Assembly: GCA_020062665.1 (NCBI GenBank)
Contig: JAGUVW010000019.1
Coordinates: forward strand, 1 to 64,000
DNA: 64,000 nt
Direction: 5' to 3'
Origin: Pseudomonadales bacterium
GTDB lineage: Bacteria > Pseudomonadota > Gammaproteobacteria > Pseudomonadales > Ketobacteraceae
Positions 1 to 9,889 of this stretch are shown here, piece after piece. The position numbers were made by a program, and so were the translations under genes. The notes beneath the pieces are model-generated. The model ran no database searches. It was not told where the DNA came from and saw only the letters and a list, made by a program, of their open reading frames with translations. Positions within the stretch are counted from its first letter, which is position 1. Each line of letters begins with the position of its first letter.

Positions 1-1902
1 CACCCACAAGGGCAGCGGATTGCGGCCGCTGTCGAGCGTGGGTGGAATGGTGTCATTCAACACCCAGGCGGTGCGCTGCTGCTCGCAGTGACGCGGCGCG
101 TTGCGCTCCACCGCCGTTCCCAAAGGCCAGCAGATCACCGCCTGCGCGACATGGGCCGGTTGCGGTGGTTCGCCGCCGCGATCATTCAGTTGCTGAAAAA
201 TATCGAACATCAGCGGCGCCGCCGTTTCGCCACCGTAATGACCGGGCATGGGCGTACCATCGGGCCGCCCCACCCACACGCCCACGGTGAAATGCTTGCT
301 CACACCCACCGACCACGCATCGCGAAAACCATAACTGGTACCGGTCTTCCACGCGATGGCAGCGCGATCCCGCACCTGCTGCAGTGTGCGCAGACGATCG
401 GGCCTCGGCGTAGCCTGCAACATCTGCCAGGTGATCCAGGCAGCGCCCGGTTCCAGCAGGTAACGTTCCTGCAGGGGATCTTCGCTGCGATACCGCAGCT
501 TACCCGCCAGACCGTTGCGCGCCAGTGCACTGTACGCACTCACCAGATTGTCCAGCGTCACACCGGCGCCGCCCAGAATGATCGCCAGCCCCGGCGGCTT
601 GTCGCCCGGCAGCGTGAGCGGCAAACCACCCTGCGCCAGCCGGCCGGCAAAACGTTGGGCGCCAATATGTTCCAGCAGACCCACCGCCGGCACGTTGAGC
701 GAACGCTGCAGCGCATCAGACACCGCCACCGGCCCACTGAAACCACCGGAGAAATTTCCCGGCCGGTAATCACTGCCACTGCGCGGCACGTCGCTGAGCA
801 GGGATTCGGAATGAATCAGACCTTCTTCCAGCGCCATCGCATACAAAAAAGGTTTCAGGGTAGAACCGGGTGAGCGTTGCGCCTGCACCATGTCCAGATA
901 GCCGAAGCGTTGCTGATTGCCGAAATCCACCGCGCCAATGTAGGCGCGCACCGACAGATCGCGATTGTCCACCACCAGCACGGCCATGGAACTGTGCAGT
1001 GGCAAACGTGCGCGGTAGCGGCCGATGTAATCTTCCAGATTGCGCTGTAGGTCGCCGTCGATGGTGCTGCGAATCACCGCGCTGTCGCGATGGCGCTGCA
1101 CCAGTGTTGCCGCCAGCAGGGGCGCCGCTTGGGGCGGACGCAGCGCGCTCGCATAAACCGTTTCCTGCATGGCATCGTCCACCGTGCGCTGATCCCACAC
1201 CCCCAGCTTCGCCATGCGTTTGAGCACTTTGTCCCGCGCCACCTGTGCCCGCTCGGGATTGCGATCCGGGCGAATGCGCGTGGGTGATTGCGGCAGCACG
1301 GCCAGCAACGCTGCTTCGCCATGGGTGAGCGCGCTGGCCGGTTTGTCCAGATAGGCATAGGCCGCCGCCTGCACGCCTTCCACCGTGCCGCCGAACGGCG
1401 CGACATTCAGATACAGCTGCAGAATCTCGCGCTTGCTCAGATGCCATTCCAGTTGCAGCGCCCGCGCCACCTGATACAGTTTGCCCGGCAGCGTGCGCGC
1501 GTGGGGATGCAGCAGCCGCGCCACCTGCATGGTGAGGGTGGAACCGCCACTCACCACATGGCCGTTGAACACCGCCTGTGCCAGTGCGCGCCCGAACGCC
1601 AGTGGATCAAAACCGGGGTGATACCAGAAGGCGCGATCCTCGTAGTTGATCAGTGCTTCGATGTAGAGCGGCGACACTTCATCCAGTGTGATCGGATAAC
1701 GCCACACACCATTGCCATCGGGAAACGCCCGCAGTGGCCGGCCATCGCTGTCGGTCACCACCCGCGCGAACAGTTCCGCGTCGGATGGCAACCGCACCGG
1801 GAACAGGCGATCCAGGCTCCACAGCAGCGCGCACACCAGCGCCACGGTGATCGCCCCGATTTTCAATCGCCTGCGTCCGCGCGCATCCGTCAGCCACGAC
1901 AT
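1..1902 (-). CDS. pbpC: penicillin-binding protein 1C, C-terminus cut by window edge
   Basis: Bifunctional class A peptidoglycan synthase; 634 codons are visible and the C-terminal end runs off position 1. After a short basic N-terminus and one membrane anchor (about residues 15-30) comes a GT51 glycosyltransferase domain with the YEDRAFWYHPG and GGSTLTMQVARLL motifs. The transpeptidase follows, with SPGSTLK (SxxK), SLN (SxN) and WKTGTS (KTG). The ATG at 1902 is preceded by GAGGAG. It lies 12 bp after the stop of the alpha-2-macroglobulin gene on the same strand, the yfhM-pbpC arrangement known in Escherichia coli. In that pair the macroglobulin is thought to guard the periplasm when the wall is breached, and PBP1C to repair it. 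A BiPBP C-terminal domain would be expected to the left. Identity is secure. Confidence 0.95.
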   Translation of the reverse strand, partial: MSWLTDARGRRRLKIGAITVALVCALLWSLDRLFPVRLPSDAELFARVVTDSDGRPLRAFPDGNGVWRYPITLDEVSPLYIEALINYEDRAFWYHPGFDPLAFGRALAQAVFNGHVVSGGSTLTMQVARLLHPHARTLPGKLYQVARALQLEWHLSKREILQLYLNVAPFGGTVEGVQAAAYAYLDKPASALTHGEAALLAVLPQSPTRIRPDRNPERAQVARDKVLKRMAKLGVWDQRTVDDAMQETVYASALRPPQAAPLLAATLVQRHRDSAVIRSTIDGDLQRNLEDYIGRYRARLPLHSSMAVLVVDNRDLSVRAYIGAVDFGNQQRFGYLDMVQAQRSPGSTLKPFLYAMALEEGLIHSESLLSDVPRSGSDYRPGNFSGGFSGPVAVSDALQRSLNVPAVGLLEHIGAQRFAGRLAQGGLPLTLPGDKPPGLAIILGGAGVTLDNLVSAYSALARNGLAGKLRYRSEDPLQERYLLEPGAAWITWQMLQATPRPDRLRTLQQVRDRAAIAWKTGTSYGFRDAWSVGVSKHFTVGVWVGRPDGTPMPGHYGGETAAPLMFDIFQQLNDRGGEPPQPAHVAQAVICWPLGTAVERNAPRHCEQQRTAWVLNDTIPPTLDSGRNPLPLWV

Positions 1903-1914
1903 GGCATTTGCTCC

Positions 1915-4900
1915 TCAGCGCGGCAACACACGGCTGGTGGGTTCCGCGCTGCCGATACCACGACGCGCTGCGCGGTACATGTCTTCTACATACGGCGGCG
2001 GCACCACAAAATCCCCCGGCGTCACCGCCCGCATCAGATAGAACAGATGGGACTGACCGTACCGCATATCCAGCGCCGCCACAAAGCGATCGTCACGGTA
2101 TTCCTGATGCATCACCTTGGTGGACTGCTGCAGATCCTTCACAGTCTTGCCATCGACGCGGAAATCATCCAGTTTCACTGCGTGCTCCAGGTTCTGGTTT
2201 TCCAGCTCGAAACCGGCAGGAATGAAATCAATCACCAGGGAATCCGGCGCCGTGTCCGCCGAACCGACTTCCAGATGCACGATCACCAGATCGCCGGTAC
2301 GCACCTGTTTGATCGACAGCGGTTTGCCACTGGCATCGAAATACTGGCGCCGGATCTGATAATCGTCGGTGAGCGGCGCCGGCGCTTGCAGCGGATAGCC
2401 GGACACCTGCGCCGACACATACAGGCGGCCATTGCCGGTGTTGCTCACCCGCAGCGTCTGCTGCAGCGCGGCGCCTTCCAGCTTGCGATAGGCCATGCCT
2501 GTCTGCGCCAGATTGTCTTCACTGTCACCCACGCGGAATTTCGCCATCCATTGCTCGCTGCTGGTGGTTTCCAGCAGCACGCCCGCCATGAACAGCGCGT
2601 TGCGTTCCTGGGTGCTGAGCCAGTGGTGATCCTTCAGCGCGTTCGCCAGTTCGAAACTCATCGCCATGGCGTGCTCGGTGTGCAGCTGATGTTTCAGCAG
2701 CAGATAGATCATCATGGCCTGATCGCGAATCGGACTGCCGTAATCCGCCAGATAGCCTTTCTGCTTGCGCAGCTTGATCAGTGCTTCTTTCAGCGCCACG
2801 TCGGCGCGGGCCTGATCGCCGGATGCCTGCAACGCAATCGCCAGATGCAGCAGCGGCAAACCGGATTCCGCGTGCTGACGCTCACGATCATGCAGCGTGC
2901 GCAGCGACGCCAGCGATGCCTTGTTCAAGCGACTCAGCACATAACCCGCGTAAGCCTTGTAGGCAAAGCGGTAGTGATCCATGTCGTCGGTGTAGCGCTG
3001 CTCGAACAAACTGCCACTGCGATTCACGTACTCGCCCAGACGATTGAGCGTGCGCTCCAGCATGGACGGGGGCACGGCAAAACCCTGCTCCTGCACATTC
3101 AACATGAAATCCGCCACGTACACGGTCAGCCAGTGCTCCTCGGCAGACTGGTCGTCCCACAAACCAAAACCGCCGCTCGCCAGTTGCAGGCCGGCAATGC
3201 GGGTGAAGGCGGCGTCGATGCGTTCCGCCCGTTGCTGCGCGGTGACCGGCGTCATCTGGAAGCGGGCCTGATTCTGCTCGCTGGCCAGCGCGTAGGGATA
3301 AGCGCCGCTGCTGGTCTGCTCCAGGCAGCCATAGGGATAGTGCAGCAGATCACGGATATGCACCGGCAGATTCAGGTTGGCGCGGTTGCCAAATCCCATG
3401 CGCAGTTCGGTGCTGGCCTGATGCAAGCCCGCGAACAAATCTGCAGGAACGCTGGCCTCGGCACCGGGCTCCATCACCACATTGAATTCCCGCACCGTGG
3501 CCGGATAGGCCGGGCGTACGCCGATCTTCCATTCCTTCTGCAGCGGATCGAATCCTTCACCACGGATGCGCACCTGAATCACACCCTGCTGCAGACTGGC
3601 GCTTTCCAGCGTGAACGGCAGCGTGGTTTTGGCATCCTGCGCCAGCGTCACTGTCTGCTGCACGGATTTTTCCTTCAGGCCGGCGCGCGTGGTGATCTCC
3701 ACCTGCAATTCCTGTGCGGCGCCGCTGAGGTTGTGCACATCCAGCACCGCGCGGGCGCTGTCACCCAGCGCAATAAAACGTGGCACACCCAGCTGTGTCA
3801 CCAGCGGTGCGGCGATCGTGGTTTCATGCTCGGCATGGCCGAAACGGGATTCACCGAACGCCAGCGCCATCAGCCGCACCTTGCCGTTGAAATCCGGCAG
3901 CGGCAGATCGATCATCGCCTTGCCCTGCGCATCCAGCTGCACCGGTTTCTGGAACAGGGACAGGATCTGCACATCGGACTGCGGTTCCTTGCCACCACGG
4001 GCCAGATCCGCATCACCACCAAAACGGATGCGGGCTTTTTCAAATTCATTCAGCTCGATGATGCGGCCGTAAAAATCCCGGCTGTCCACGCTGTAACGGC
4101 GGCGACCAAAAAAGCCGTCGAAGGGATCAGGGGTTTTGAAATCGGTGATATTGAGCACGCCCACATCCACCGCCGCCAAGGTGACAAAACCATTGGCAAA
4201 CGGCTGGCCGCTGCTGTCGGTCACCTGCAGTTCGGTGCGCAGATCTTTTTGCGGCAAGGTTTTGTCCGGCGCGTTCAAGGCCAGCTGCAGTTTGCGCTCG
4301 GCACGATCCAGCGGCAGATGCACCAGGCCAAAGGCGCGATTGGGCGTCACCTGCTCGCTGCGACTCGCCGGGCGCAACACCACCACCGACACATAGGTGT
4401 CATGGCGATTCCACTCGTCGGCCACCGGAATTTCCACGGTGCCCTGGGTATCGCTCAGGCTGATGCGTTTCAGCCACAACACCTTGTCTGCCTCCACCAG
4501 CACCACGGCTTCGCCGGCATGGGGGCTGTTGATGCGCAGCTGCGCCACATCACCGCCGGCATAACCGCCCTTGTCCAGCGCCAGTGTCACCGCATCCGGG
4601 CGAATGGATTTGCCGGCTTTCTGGCTTTCCTGCCACCAGGCATACCAGTCTTCTCCCGCGTGGAAACGCACGGTGGTCACGGTGCCGGTGTGCGGATCTT
4701 TCACTTCCAGGCGGTAGCGGCCCCAGTCCACGTTGAACGACACCTTGTTGCCGATCTGGTTTTTCAGCGCCAGATTCTGCGAACGTTCCACGTATTCCTT
4801 TTCGGTGAACTCGTAATGCCAGCCCTGCTGATCGTCGTACACCCAGTAATACTGGCGATCCTCGCGCACCAGATTCACCTGCACATCCGCCAGCGCCTGC

Positions 4901-6798
4901 AGCTTGCCCGCGCGATCCACGTGAATCAGATCGAACTCCACCACGGAATTGGCATCGGGGTTTTTGTCGCCGAACGACGGCCGCACACCCAGCTGACGTT
5001 CACCGGGCCACACCTGCGCGCGATAGGCACGCACCACCGGGCGACCACCGCTTTCATACAGACTGGACAGCAACTGCACCTGCAGCGGTGAACGCACATT
5101 GGCCCAGCGCGAATCGATATTCACCAGCAGATTGCCCTGCTGATCCAGAAACTGATCTGCCAGATCAAATTTCTGATTGGCTTCCGCCTCCAGTTCGTTG
5201 CCGAACAGATAGCCCTTGAATTGCGCCAACGGTTGCCGCAGCAAACTCACCTGCACACTGGCGCCCAGCCGGTTGCCCGCCGCCGGCGCGCCATACAGGT
5301 ACATGCCGTTCAGCGGAATCTGCACCGCCTCGTCGGCAGCAAAACGCAGCGGCTCCTGCTTGCCATTGTTGAAGGTGAGCGCCATCCGCTCCGGCAGAAA
5401 TTCTTCCACCTTGAACGGATAGCTCGCCGTGCCGCCCGCCAGATTGGTGACATCGAAACGCCAGTTGCCGGTGGCGGCCGACGCAGGAATCGCAAACCGG
5501 TAATAGTAGTAACCCATCTGCTGCGCACTGAGCATGGCCTGCTGCACCTGCTGGCCATCGGGCTGATGCACGGAAATATTCAAAGTCTGGGATTTTTCCA
5601 GATAGCCATCGCCACTGCGCAGCAGCACGCTGAAGTCCACCACTTCACCGGGGCGATACAGATCACGGGGCGTGTAGACGAACGCCTCCTGCGGCAGCTG
5701 CGGACGCTGGCCCAGTTCGAATTCCGACAAATCCAGCGCTGCGCCGGTGAGTTCCAGCAGCGCCATCTGGTTGCCATTACGGGCCAGAATATATTTGCCG
5801 CCCTTGGCGGTCAGATCGAAACGGGCGTCGCCTTCCGGCCCGCTCTTGCGCTCCTGCAGCACAGTGCCCTGGCCATCCAGCACGGACACCGACACACCGG
5901 ACAGCGACTTGCCACTGGCCAGGGACTGCGTCATCACCAGCAGCGAATCCGGGTACACCCGCGCCTGCAGGCCGATGTCCGTCACCACAAAATAGGTGGT
6001 GGCGCGGCGATAGTCATAACTGCCGGCTTCATCCAGCACCGCCAGATACAGGCCAGGCTGCTGCAGTGCCTCGATATCTTCCACGGCGATGGCCTTCTTC
6101 TGCACCGTATTGGCGGGGGGATTCAGTGCAAAGCGGCCGCTGTACACCAGCGCACCCCACTGTTTGAGCTGATCGTAACGGTAGAACTGATGGTTGTAGC
6201 TGTCATTCAGGGTCTGCAGAAAGGCACCGATGCTCTCGTCCTTGAGCCGGTGGAAATCGATGTTCACCTCATCCACATTCACCACGGTGACAGGAATACC
6301 ATTGCTGAGTCTGGCGGGCAGCACCGTGCCCTGGCTGGCAAAACTCACCGCCGGACGCACGTCGCGGGTGGTGAGTGTCTGGGTGACACGCTGCTGCAGG
6401 GTCTTGCCCGTCAGCGCCGGCAGGCCATCGCGCACCACCACTTCGTACTGGGTGCGCGGTTCGGTGGCAGGGAAGAACAGCACGCGCTTGTCGTCCGACA
6501 GAATCCACGCGCCTTCCACATTGCCACCCTGCACCTGATTCACTTCCAGATAGGGTTGCAGGTTGCTCTTGGGATCGAGCGGTGCCGACAGCGTCACGGC
6601 AATGGCGTTCTTGCCCTTCCACTCGCGCTCGGCAATGTCCAGCACCGTCAGCGGCGTATCGCGGTAACGCTCAGCCAGGGTTTCCAGGGATTCCACCGGC
6701 GCGGACTTGCCCGGCGCGCCCGCAGCGGCGGTCGGCGCATCGTCACTGCAGGCAGTCAGCAGGCACAACATAATCAGCAACAGGTAAAGGCGTTTCAC
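1915..6798 (-). CDS. yfhM: bacterial alpha-2-macroglobulin lipoprotein (YfhM type)
   Basis: Periplasmic lipoprotein of 1627 aa, close to the E. coli homologue in length, thought to trap foreign proteases. The N-terminus MKRLYLLLIMLCLLTACSDD is a lipoprotein signal with lipobox LTAC. The thioester motif YGCLEQ is intact, with Cys near residue 1158, so this is a thioester-active type rather than the CLEQ-less type. The region before it is a long series of macroglobulin-like beta domains, and an alpha-helical thioester domain follows. The start codon is GTG (6796-6798), chosen because AAGGAG lies 6 nt upstream and the signal peptide begins there. It is co-directional with pbpC and probably in one operon. 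A long open frame on the opposite strand (1288-5091) is a shadow. Confidence 0.95.
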   Translation of the reverse strand: MKRLYLLLIMLCLLTACSDDAPTAAAGAPGKSAPVESLETLAERYRDTPLTVLDIAEREWKGKNAIAVTLSAPLDPKSNLQPYLEVNQVQGGNVEGAWILSDDKRVLFFPATEPRTQYEVVVRDGLPALTGKTLQQRVTQTLTTRDVRPAVSFASQGTVLPARLSNGIPVTVVNVDEVNIDFHRLKDESIGAFLQTLNDSYNHQFYRYDQLKQWGALVYSGRFALNPPANTVQKKAIAVEDIEALQQPGLYLAVLDEAGSYDYRRATTYFVVTDIGLQARVYPDSLLVMTQSLASGKSLSGVSVSVLDGQGTVLQERKSGPEGDARFDLTAKGGKYILARNGNQMALLELTGAALDLSEFELGQRPQLPQEAFVYTPRDLYRPGEVVDFSVLLRSGDGYLEKSQTLNISVHQPDGQQVQQAMLSAQQMGYYYYRFAIPASAATGNWRFDVTNLAGGTASYPFKVEEFLPERMALTFNNGKQEPLRFAADEAVQIPLNGMYLYGAPAAGNRLGASVQVSLLRQPLAQFKGYLFGNELEAEANQKFDLADQFLDQQGNLLVNIDSRWANVRSPLQVQLLSSLYESGGRPVVRAYRAQVWPGERQLGVRPSFGDKNPDANSVVEFDLIHVDRAGKLQALADVQVNLVREDRQYYWVYDDQQGWHYEFTEKEYVERSQNLALKNQIGNKVSFNVDWGRYRLEVKDPHTGTVTTVRFHAGEDWYAWWQESQKAGKSIRPDAVTLALDKGGYAGGDVAQLRINSPHAGEAVVLVEADKVLWLKRISLSDTQGTVEIPVADEWNRHDTYVSVVVLRPASRSEQVTPNRAFGLVHLPLDRAERKLQLALNAPDKTLPQKDLRTELQVTDSSGQPFANGFVTLAAVDVGVLNITDFKTPDPFDGFFGRRRYSVDSRDFYGRIIELNEFEKARIRFGGDADLARGGKEPQSDVQILSLFQKPVQLDAQGKAMIDLPLPDFNGKVRLMALAFGESRFGHAEHETTIAAPLVTQLGVPRFIALGDSARAVLDVHNLSGAAQELQVEITTRAGLKEKSVQQTVTLAQDAKTTLPFTLESASLQQGVIQVRIRGEGFDPLQKEWKIGVRPAYPATVREFNVVMEPGAEASVPADLFAGLHQASTELRMGFGNRANLNLPVHIRDLLHYPYGCLEQTSSGAYPYALASEQNQARFQMTPVTAQQRAERIDAAFTRIAGLQLASGGFGLWDDQSAEEHWLTVYVADFMLNVQEQGFAVPPSMLERTLNRLGEYVNRSGSLFEQRYTDDMDHYRFAYKAYAGYVLSRLNKASLASLRTLHDRERQHAESGLPLLHLAIALQASGDQARADVALKEALIKLRKQKGYLADYGSPIRDQAMMIYLLLKHQLHTEHAMAMSFELANALKDHHWLSTQERNALFMAGVLLETTSSEQWMAKFRVGDSEDNLAQTGMAYRKLEGAALQQTLRVSNTGNGRLYVSAQVSGYPLQAPAPLTDDYQIRRQYFDASGKPLSIKQVRTGDLVIVHLEVGSADTAPDSLVIDFIPAGFELENQNLEHAVKLDDFRVDGKTVKDLQQSTKVMHQEYRDDRFVAALDMRYGQSHLFYLMRAVTPGDFVVPPPYVEDMYRAARRGIGSAEPTSRVLPR

Positions 6799-6875
6799 AG
6801 TACGCTCCTTGCGTCAGCATCAGTCTTCAACATGATAGCGAAGTTGCCGTGAAGGGATTGTGGTGAATAGTGGCA

Positions 6876-6903
6876 TTGACAGGATATTTCCTGGCTCTAC
6901 CAT
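6876..6903 (+). promoter_or_regulatory. sigma-70-like promoter of trkH
   Basis: A perfect -35 box TTGACA (6876-6881) is followed after 16 nt by TACCAT (6898-6903, four of six consensus bases). Transcription would begin near 6910, about 27 nt before the trkH ATG. Read by eye only. Confidence 0.5.
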
Positions 6904-6936
6904 AGCCCTAACTTCTCCTGCCTTGATCCCGCCTTG

Positions 6937-8385
6937 ATGAACCGGCTGCGTTCCCTGTATCTGCTGAGCATTCCTGTCCTGGTACTGGGTGCGGTGTTTC
7001 TGCTGTTCGGGCTGCTGTCGGCGTTCCTGTTCGATGACAACGTCCATCTGGCCTTTTTCGAACTGGCGGCGGCTGCGCTGGTGGCCGGCACCCTGGGCCT
7101 GTTCGGCATTCCCGGCACCATCGGCAACATCGGCGCCCGCGAATCCCTGCTGTTCGTGGCACTCACCTGGACACTGATGGGATTGCTCGGCGGGCTGCCC
7201 TTCATGCTGATCAACGATCTGTCGTTCACCGATGCCACCTTCGAGGCCGTCTCGGGCATCACCACCACCGGCGCCACGGTGATGACAGGGCTCGACGCCA
7301 TGCCCAAGTCCCTGCTGCTGTACCGCCAGTTCCTGCAATGGATGGGCGGCCTGGGGGTCATCATTCTGGTGGTGGCGATCATGCCCATGCTCAACATCGG
7401 CGGCATGCGCCTGTACAAGGCGGAAACCCCTGGCCCGGTGAAAGGCGAAAAGCTGGCGCCGCGCATTTCCCACACCGCCCGCTACCTGTGGTACGTGTAT
7501 CTGGTGCTCACCCTGGCCTGCATTCTGAGCTACTGGCTGGCGGGCATGGATATCTACGAGGCCATCGCCCACAGCTTCACCACTGTCTCCACCGGCGGCT
7601 TTTCCACCAAGGATGCCAGCATGGGCTACTTCGACAGCGTGGCCATTGAATGGGTGGCCAACGTCTTCATGCTGCTGGGCGCCATCAACTTCGGCCTGCA
7701 CTTCATCGTGTTCAGCGGCCGCAATCCCCGCCAGTACTGGCGCGACGAAGAAACACGCTGGTTCCTGCTGATCGTGGCCGGCGCCAGCCTGCTGATCGGT
7801 GCGGGGCTGTGGCTGGCGGGCGCTTACCAGGGCATCGACACCAGCCTGCGCTATGTGATCTTCCAGGTGATTTCATTCATCACCAGCACAGGATTTGTCT
7901 CTACCGACTACACCCAATGGCCTATCGCCACCGCATTGATGCTGATCATCCTGGCCTACATCGGTGGCTGCGCCGGCTCCACCGCCGGTGGCAACAAGGT
8001 GGTACGCAACGCCCTCACCATCAAAGCGATCCTGCAGGAAATCAAATACCTGATTCATCCCCGTGGCGTGTTCACCCTCAAGTTCAACCGCCGCCCGGTG
8101 ACCCGGGATGTCATGGATTCGGTAAAGGGTTACATGTTCATTGCCGCTACCCTCACCATCATCCTCACCCTGCTGCTGATGATGACGGGGCTGGATTTTC
8201 TGTCGGCCCTGTCGGCAGTGTCCGCCTGCATCAACGTTAACGGCCCGGCGTTTGGCGCCCTGTCGAGCAACTTCATTCCGGTCAGCGATATCGGCACCTG
8301 GATTCTGAGCCTCACCATGATCCTGGGGCGACTGGAGTTTTTCACTCTGCTTGCCCTGTTCCACCCGGCGTTCTGGCGGCGCTGA
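6937..8385 (+). CDS. trkH: Trk system potassium uptake protein TrkH
   Basis: Inner-membrane potassium-translocating subunit, 482 aa, the usual length for TrkH. It is hydrophobic throughout, with four pore-loop segments typical of the family: TTTGATVMTG, TTVSTGGFST, TSTGFVSTDY and a fourth around INVNGPAFGA. It should work with a TrkA-type NAD-binding gate, which is not in this window. The ATG at 6937 is preferred over the in-frame TTG directly before it, because the family starts near this methionine. It is divergent from the macroglobulin gene and has its own promoter-like element. Confidence 0.93.
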   Translation: MNRLRSLYLLSIPVLVLGAVFLLFGLLSAFLFDDNVHLAFFELAAAALVAGTLGLFGIPGTIGNIGARESLLFVALTWTLMGLLGGLPFMLINDLSFTDATFEAVSGITTTGATVMTGLDAMPKSLLLYRQFLQWMGGLGVIILVVAIMPMLNIGGMRLYKAETPGPVKGEKLAPRISHTARYLWYVYLVLTLACILSYWLAGMDIYEAIAHSFTTVSTGGFSTKDASMGYFDSVAIEWVANVFMLLGAINFGLHFIVFSGRNPRQYWRDEETRWFLLIVAGASLLIGAGLWLAGAYQGIDTSLRYVIFQVISFITSTGFVSTDYTQWPIATALMLIILAYIGGCAGSTAGGNKVVRNALTIKAILQEIKYLIHPRGVFTLKFNRRPVTRDVMDSVKGYMFIAATLTIILTLLLMMTGLDFLSALSAVSACINVNGPAFGALSSNFIPVSDIGTWILSLTMILGRLEFFTLLALFHPAFWRR

Positions 8386-8530
8386 GGGCGCACCGACTAC
8401 CTCTTTCGCCCTATGTAGCTTCTCCAGATTTTGTTGGGGATTTGCTCCAGATCAGCGCTGGCCCGGTCTACACTTATCACAATGCGCCCCATCAACCACT
8501 TTCCGTCACGCCGCTTTCGGGAACCCCTCC

Positions 8531-9889
8531 ATGTCCGCCGCCCTTATCGCCATCAGTGTCGTTTTTGTTCTGGGTTATCTGGCCATCGCCACCGAGCACA
8601 ACATCAAGATCGACAAGACAGCCTCGGCCATCCTCACCGGCGTACTGTGCTGGACGTTGTACATCCTCAACGCCCACACGCTGGTGGATGTGGCCACCAT
8701 TCCGGACTGGTTCCTGCAACAGATGAGCGGCAAAAGCCAGGACGAGTTACTGCTGAACTGGGTGGGCCATCACCAGCTGCTGCACTTTTTGGGGGAAATC
8801 TCCAGCATCCTGTTCTTTCTGCTGGGGGCAATGACCATTGTGGAGCTGGTGGACGCCTATGGTGGCTTCACCATCATCACCCGCCGCATCCGTTCGCAGA
8901 ACACCGTGGCACTGCTGTGGATGATCAGCACTATCGCTTTTTTCCTGTCCGCCGCGCTCGACAACCTCACTACCACCATCGTCATGATTTCACTGGTGCG
9001 CAAGCTGATCGGCACCAGTCAGGAGCGCTGGTTTTTTGCCAGCGTGATCGTGATTGCGGCCAACGCCGGCGGCGCGTGGTCGCCCATTGGTGACGTCACC
9101 ACCACCATGCTGTGGATCGGCGGCCAGATCACCACCGTCAACATCATCCAGTCGGTATTCCTGCCGTCGATCGTGTGTCTGGTAGTGCCGCTGCTGTACC
9201 TGAGCTGGCGCCTGAAAGGTGCCCGCGTCACACCGCCCACCGACGCCAGCATGGCCGAAGAACCCAGTGTCACCGCGCGTCAGCGCAACATCATTTTCGC
9301 AGTGGGCATGCTGGGCCTACTGTTCGTGCCGGTGTTCAAAACCTTCACCCATCTGCCACCGTTCATGGGCATGCTGCTGAGCCTGTCGGTGCTGTGGATC
9401 ATCAGCGAACTGATGCACGACGATCGCGATCAAGCCATCGATTCCGGCCTGCACATCCTGAAAGTACTGAAGCGCATCGACACCCCCAGCGTGCTGTTCT
9501 TCCTTGGCATCCTGGTGGCAGTGGCATCGCTCGAAGCCACCGGCATCCTGCACATGGTGGCCAGTGGACTCGACAAGCAGGTGGGCGACATCAACATCAT
9601 CGTGTTCCTGATCGGCCTGCTGTCGTCGGTAGTGGACAACGTGCCGCTGGTGGCCGCCGCCATGGGCATGTACAGCCTCAACACCTATCCCACCGATCAC
9701 ACCATGTGGGAATTCCTGGCCTTTGCCGCCGGCACCGGTGGCAGCTGCCTGATCATCGGCTCCGCCGCCGGGGTCGCCGCCATGGGCATGGAGCGCATCA
9801 ACTTCTTCTGGTATCTGAAGAACGTGAGCGGACTGGCGCTGATGGGATATGTGGCGGGAACGGCGGTTTATTTTGTGGTGGGTGGGTGA
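8531..9889 (+). CDS. nhaD: NhaD-type Na+/H+ antiporter
   Basis: Polytopic inner-membrane antiporter of 452 aa, belonging to the ion-transporter superfamily that also includes arsenite permeases. Family motifs visible are AALDNLTTTIVMISL, GGAWSPIGDVTTTMLWIGG and SSVVDNVPLVAAAMGMY. It would expel sodium at alkaline pH or high salt, fitting the neighbouring trkH in ion homeostasis. The open frame extends upstream to 8351, but ATG 8531 (protein start MSAALIAISVVF) fits the family and avoids overlap with trkH. The 3' end overlaps the convergent DUF1016 gene by 22 bp. Confidence 0.93.
   Translation: MSAALIAISVVFVLGYLAIATEHNIKIDKTASAILTGVLCWTLYILNAHTLVDVATIPDWFLQQMSGKSQDELLLNWVGHHQLLHFLGEISSILFFLLGAMTIVELVDAYGGFTIITRRIRSQNTVALLWMISTIAFFLSAALDNLTTTIVMISLVRKLIGTSQERWFFASVIVIAANAGGAWSPIGDVTTTMLWIGGQITTVNIIQSVFLPSIVCLVVPLLYLSWRLKGARVTPPTDASMAEEPSVTARQRNIIFAVGMLGLLFVPVFKTFTHLPPFMGMLLSLSVLWIISELMHDDRDQAIDSGLHILKVLKRIDTPSVLFFLGILVAVASLEATGILHMVASGLDKQVGDINIIVFLIGLLSSVVDNVPLVAAAMGMYSLNTYPTDHTMWEFLAFAAGTGGSCLIIGSAAGVAAMGMERINFFWYLKNVSGLALMGYVAGTAVYFVVGG

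Noticed and set aside
1288-5091. A 1267-aa plus-strand open frame
   Set aside because: It is antisense to pbpC and the alpha-2-macroglobulin gene, His/Gln/Arg-rich with no domain, and is the mirror of their high-GC codon use. Similar long shadows within the megasynthase and kinase genes were left out for the same reason.
8386-8411. Terminator after trkH (GGGCG / CGCCC)
   Set aside because: The stem is only 5 bp with a 16-nt loop and no T-run.
9868-9889. The 22-bp nhaD / DUF1016 overlap as a regulatory antisense device
   Set aside because: Short tail-to-tail overlaps are common and nothing else marks this one.
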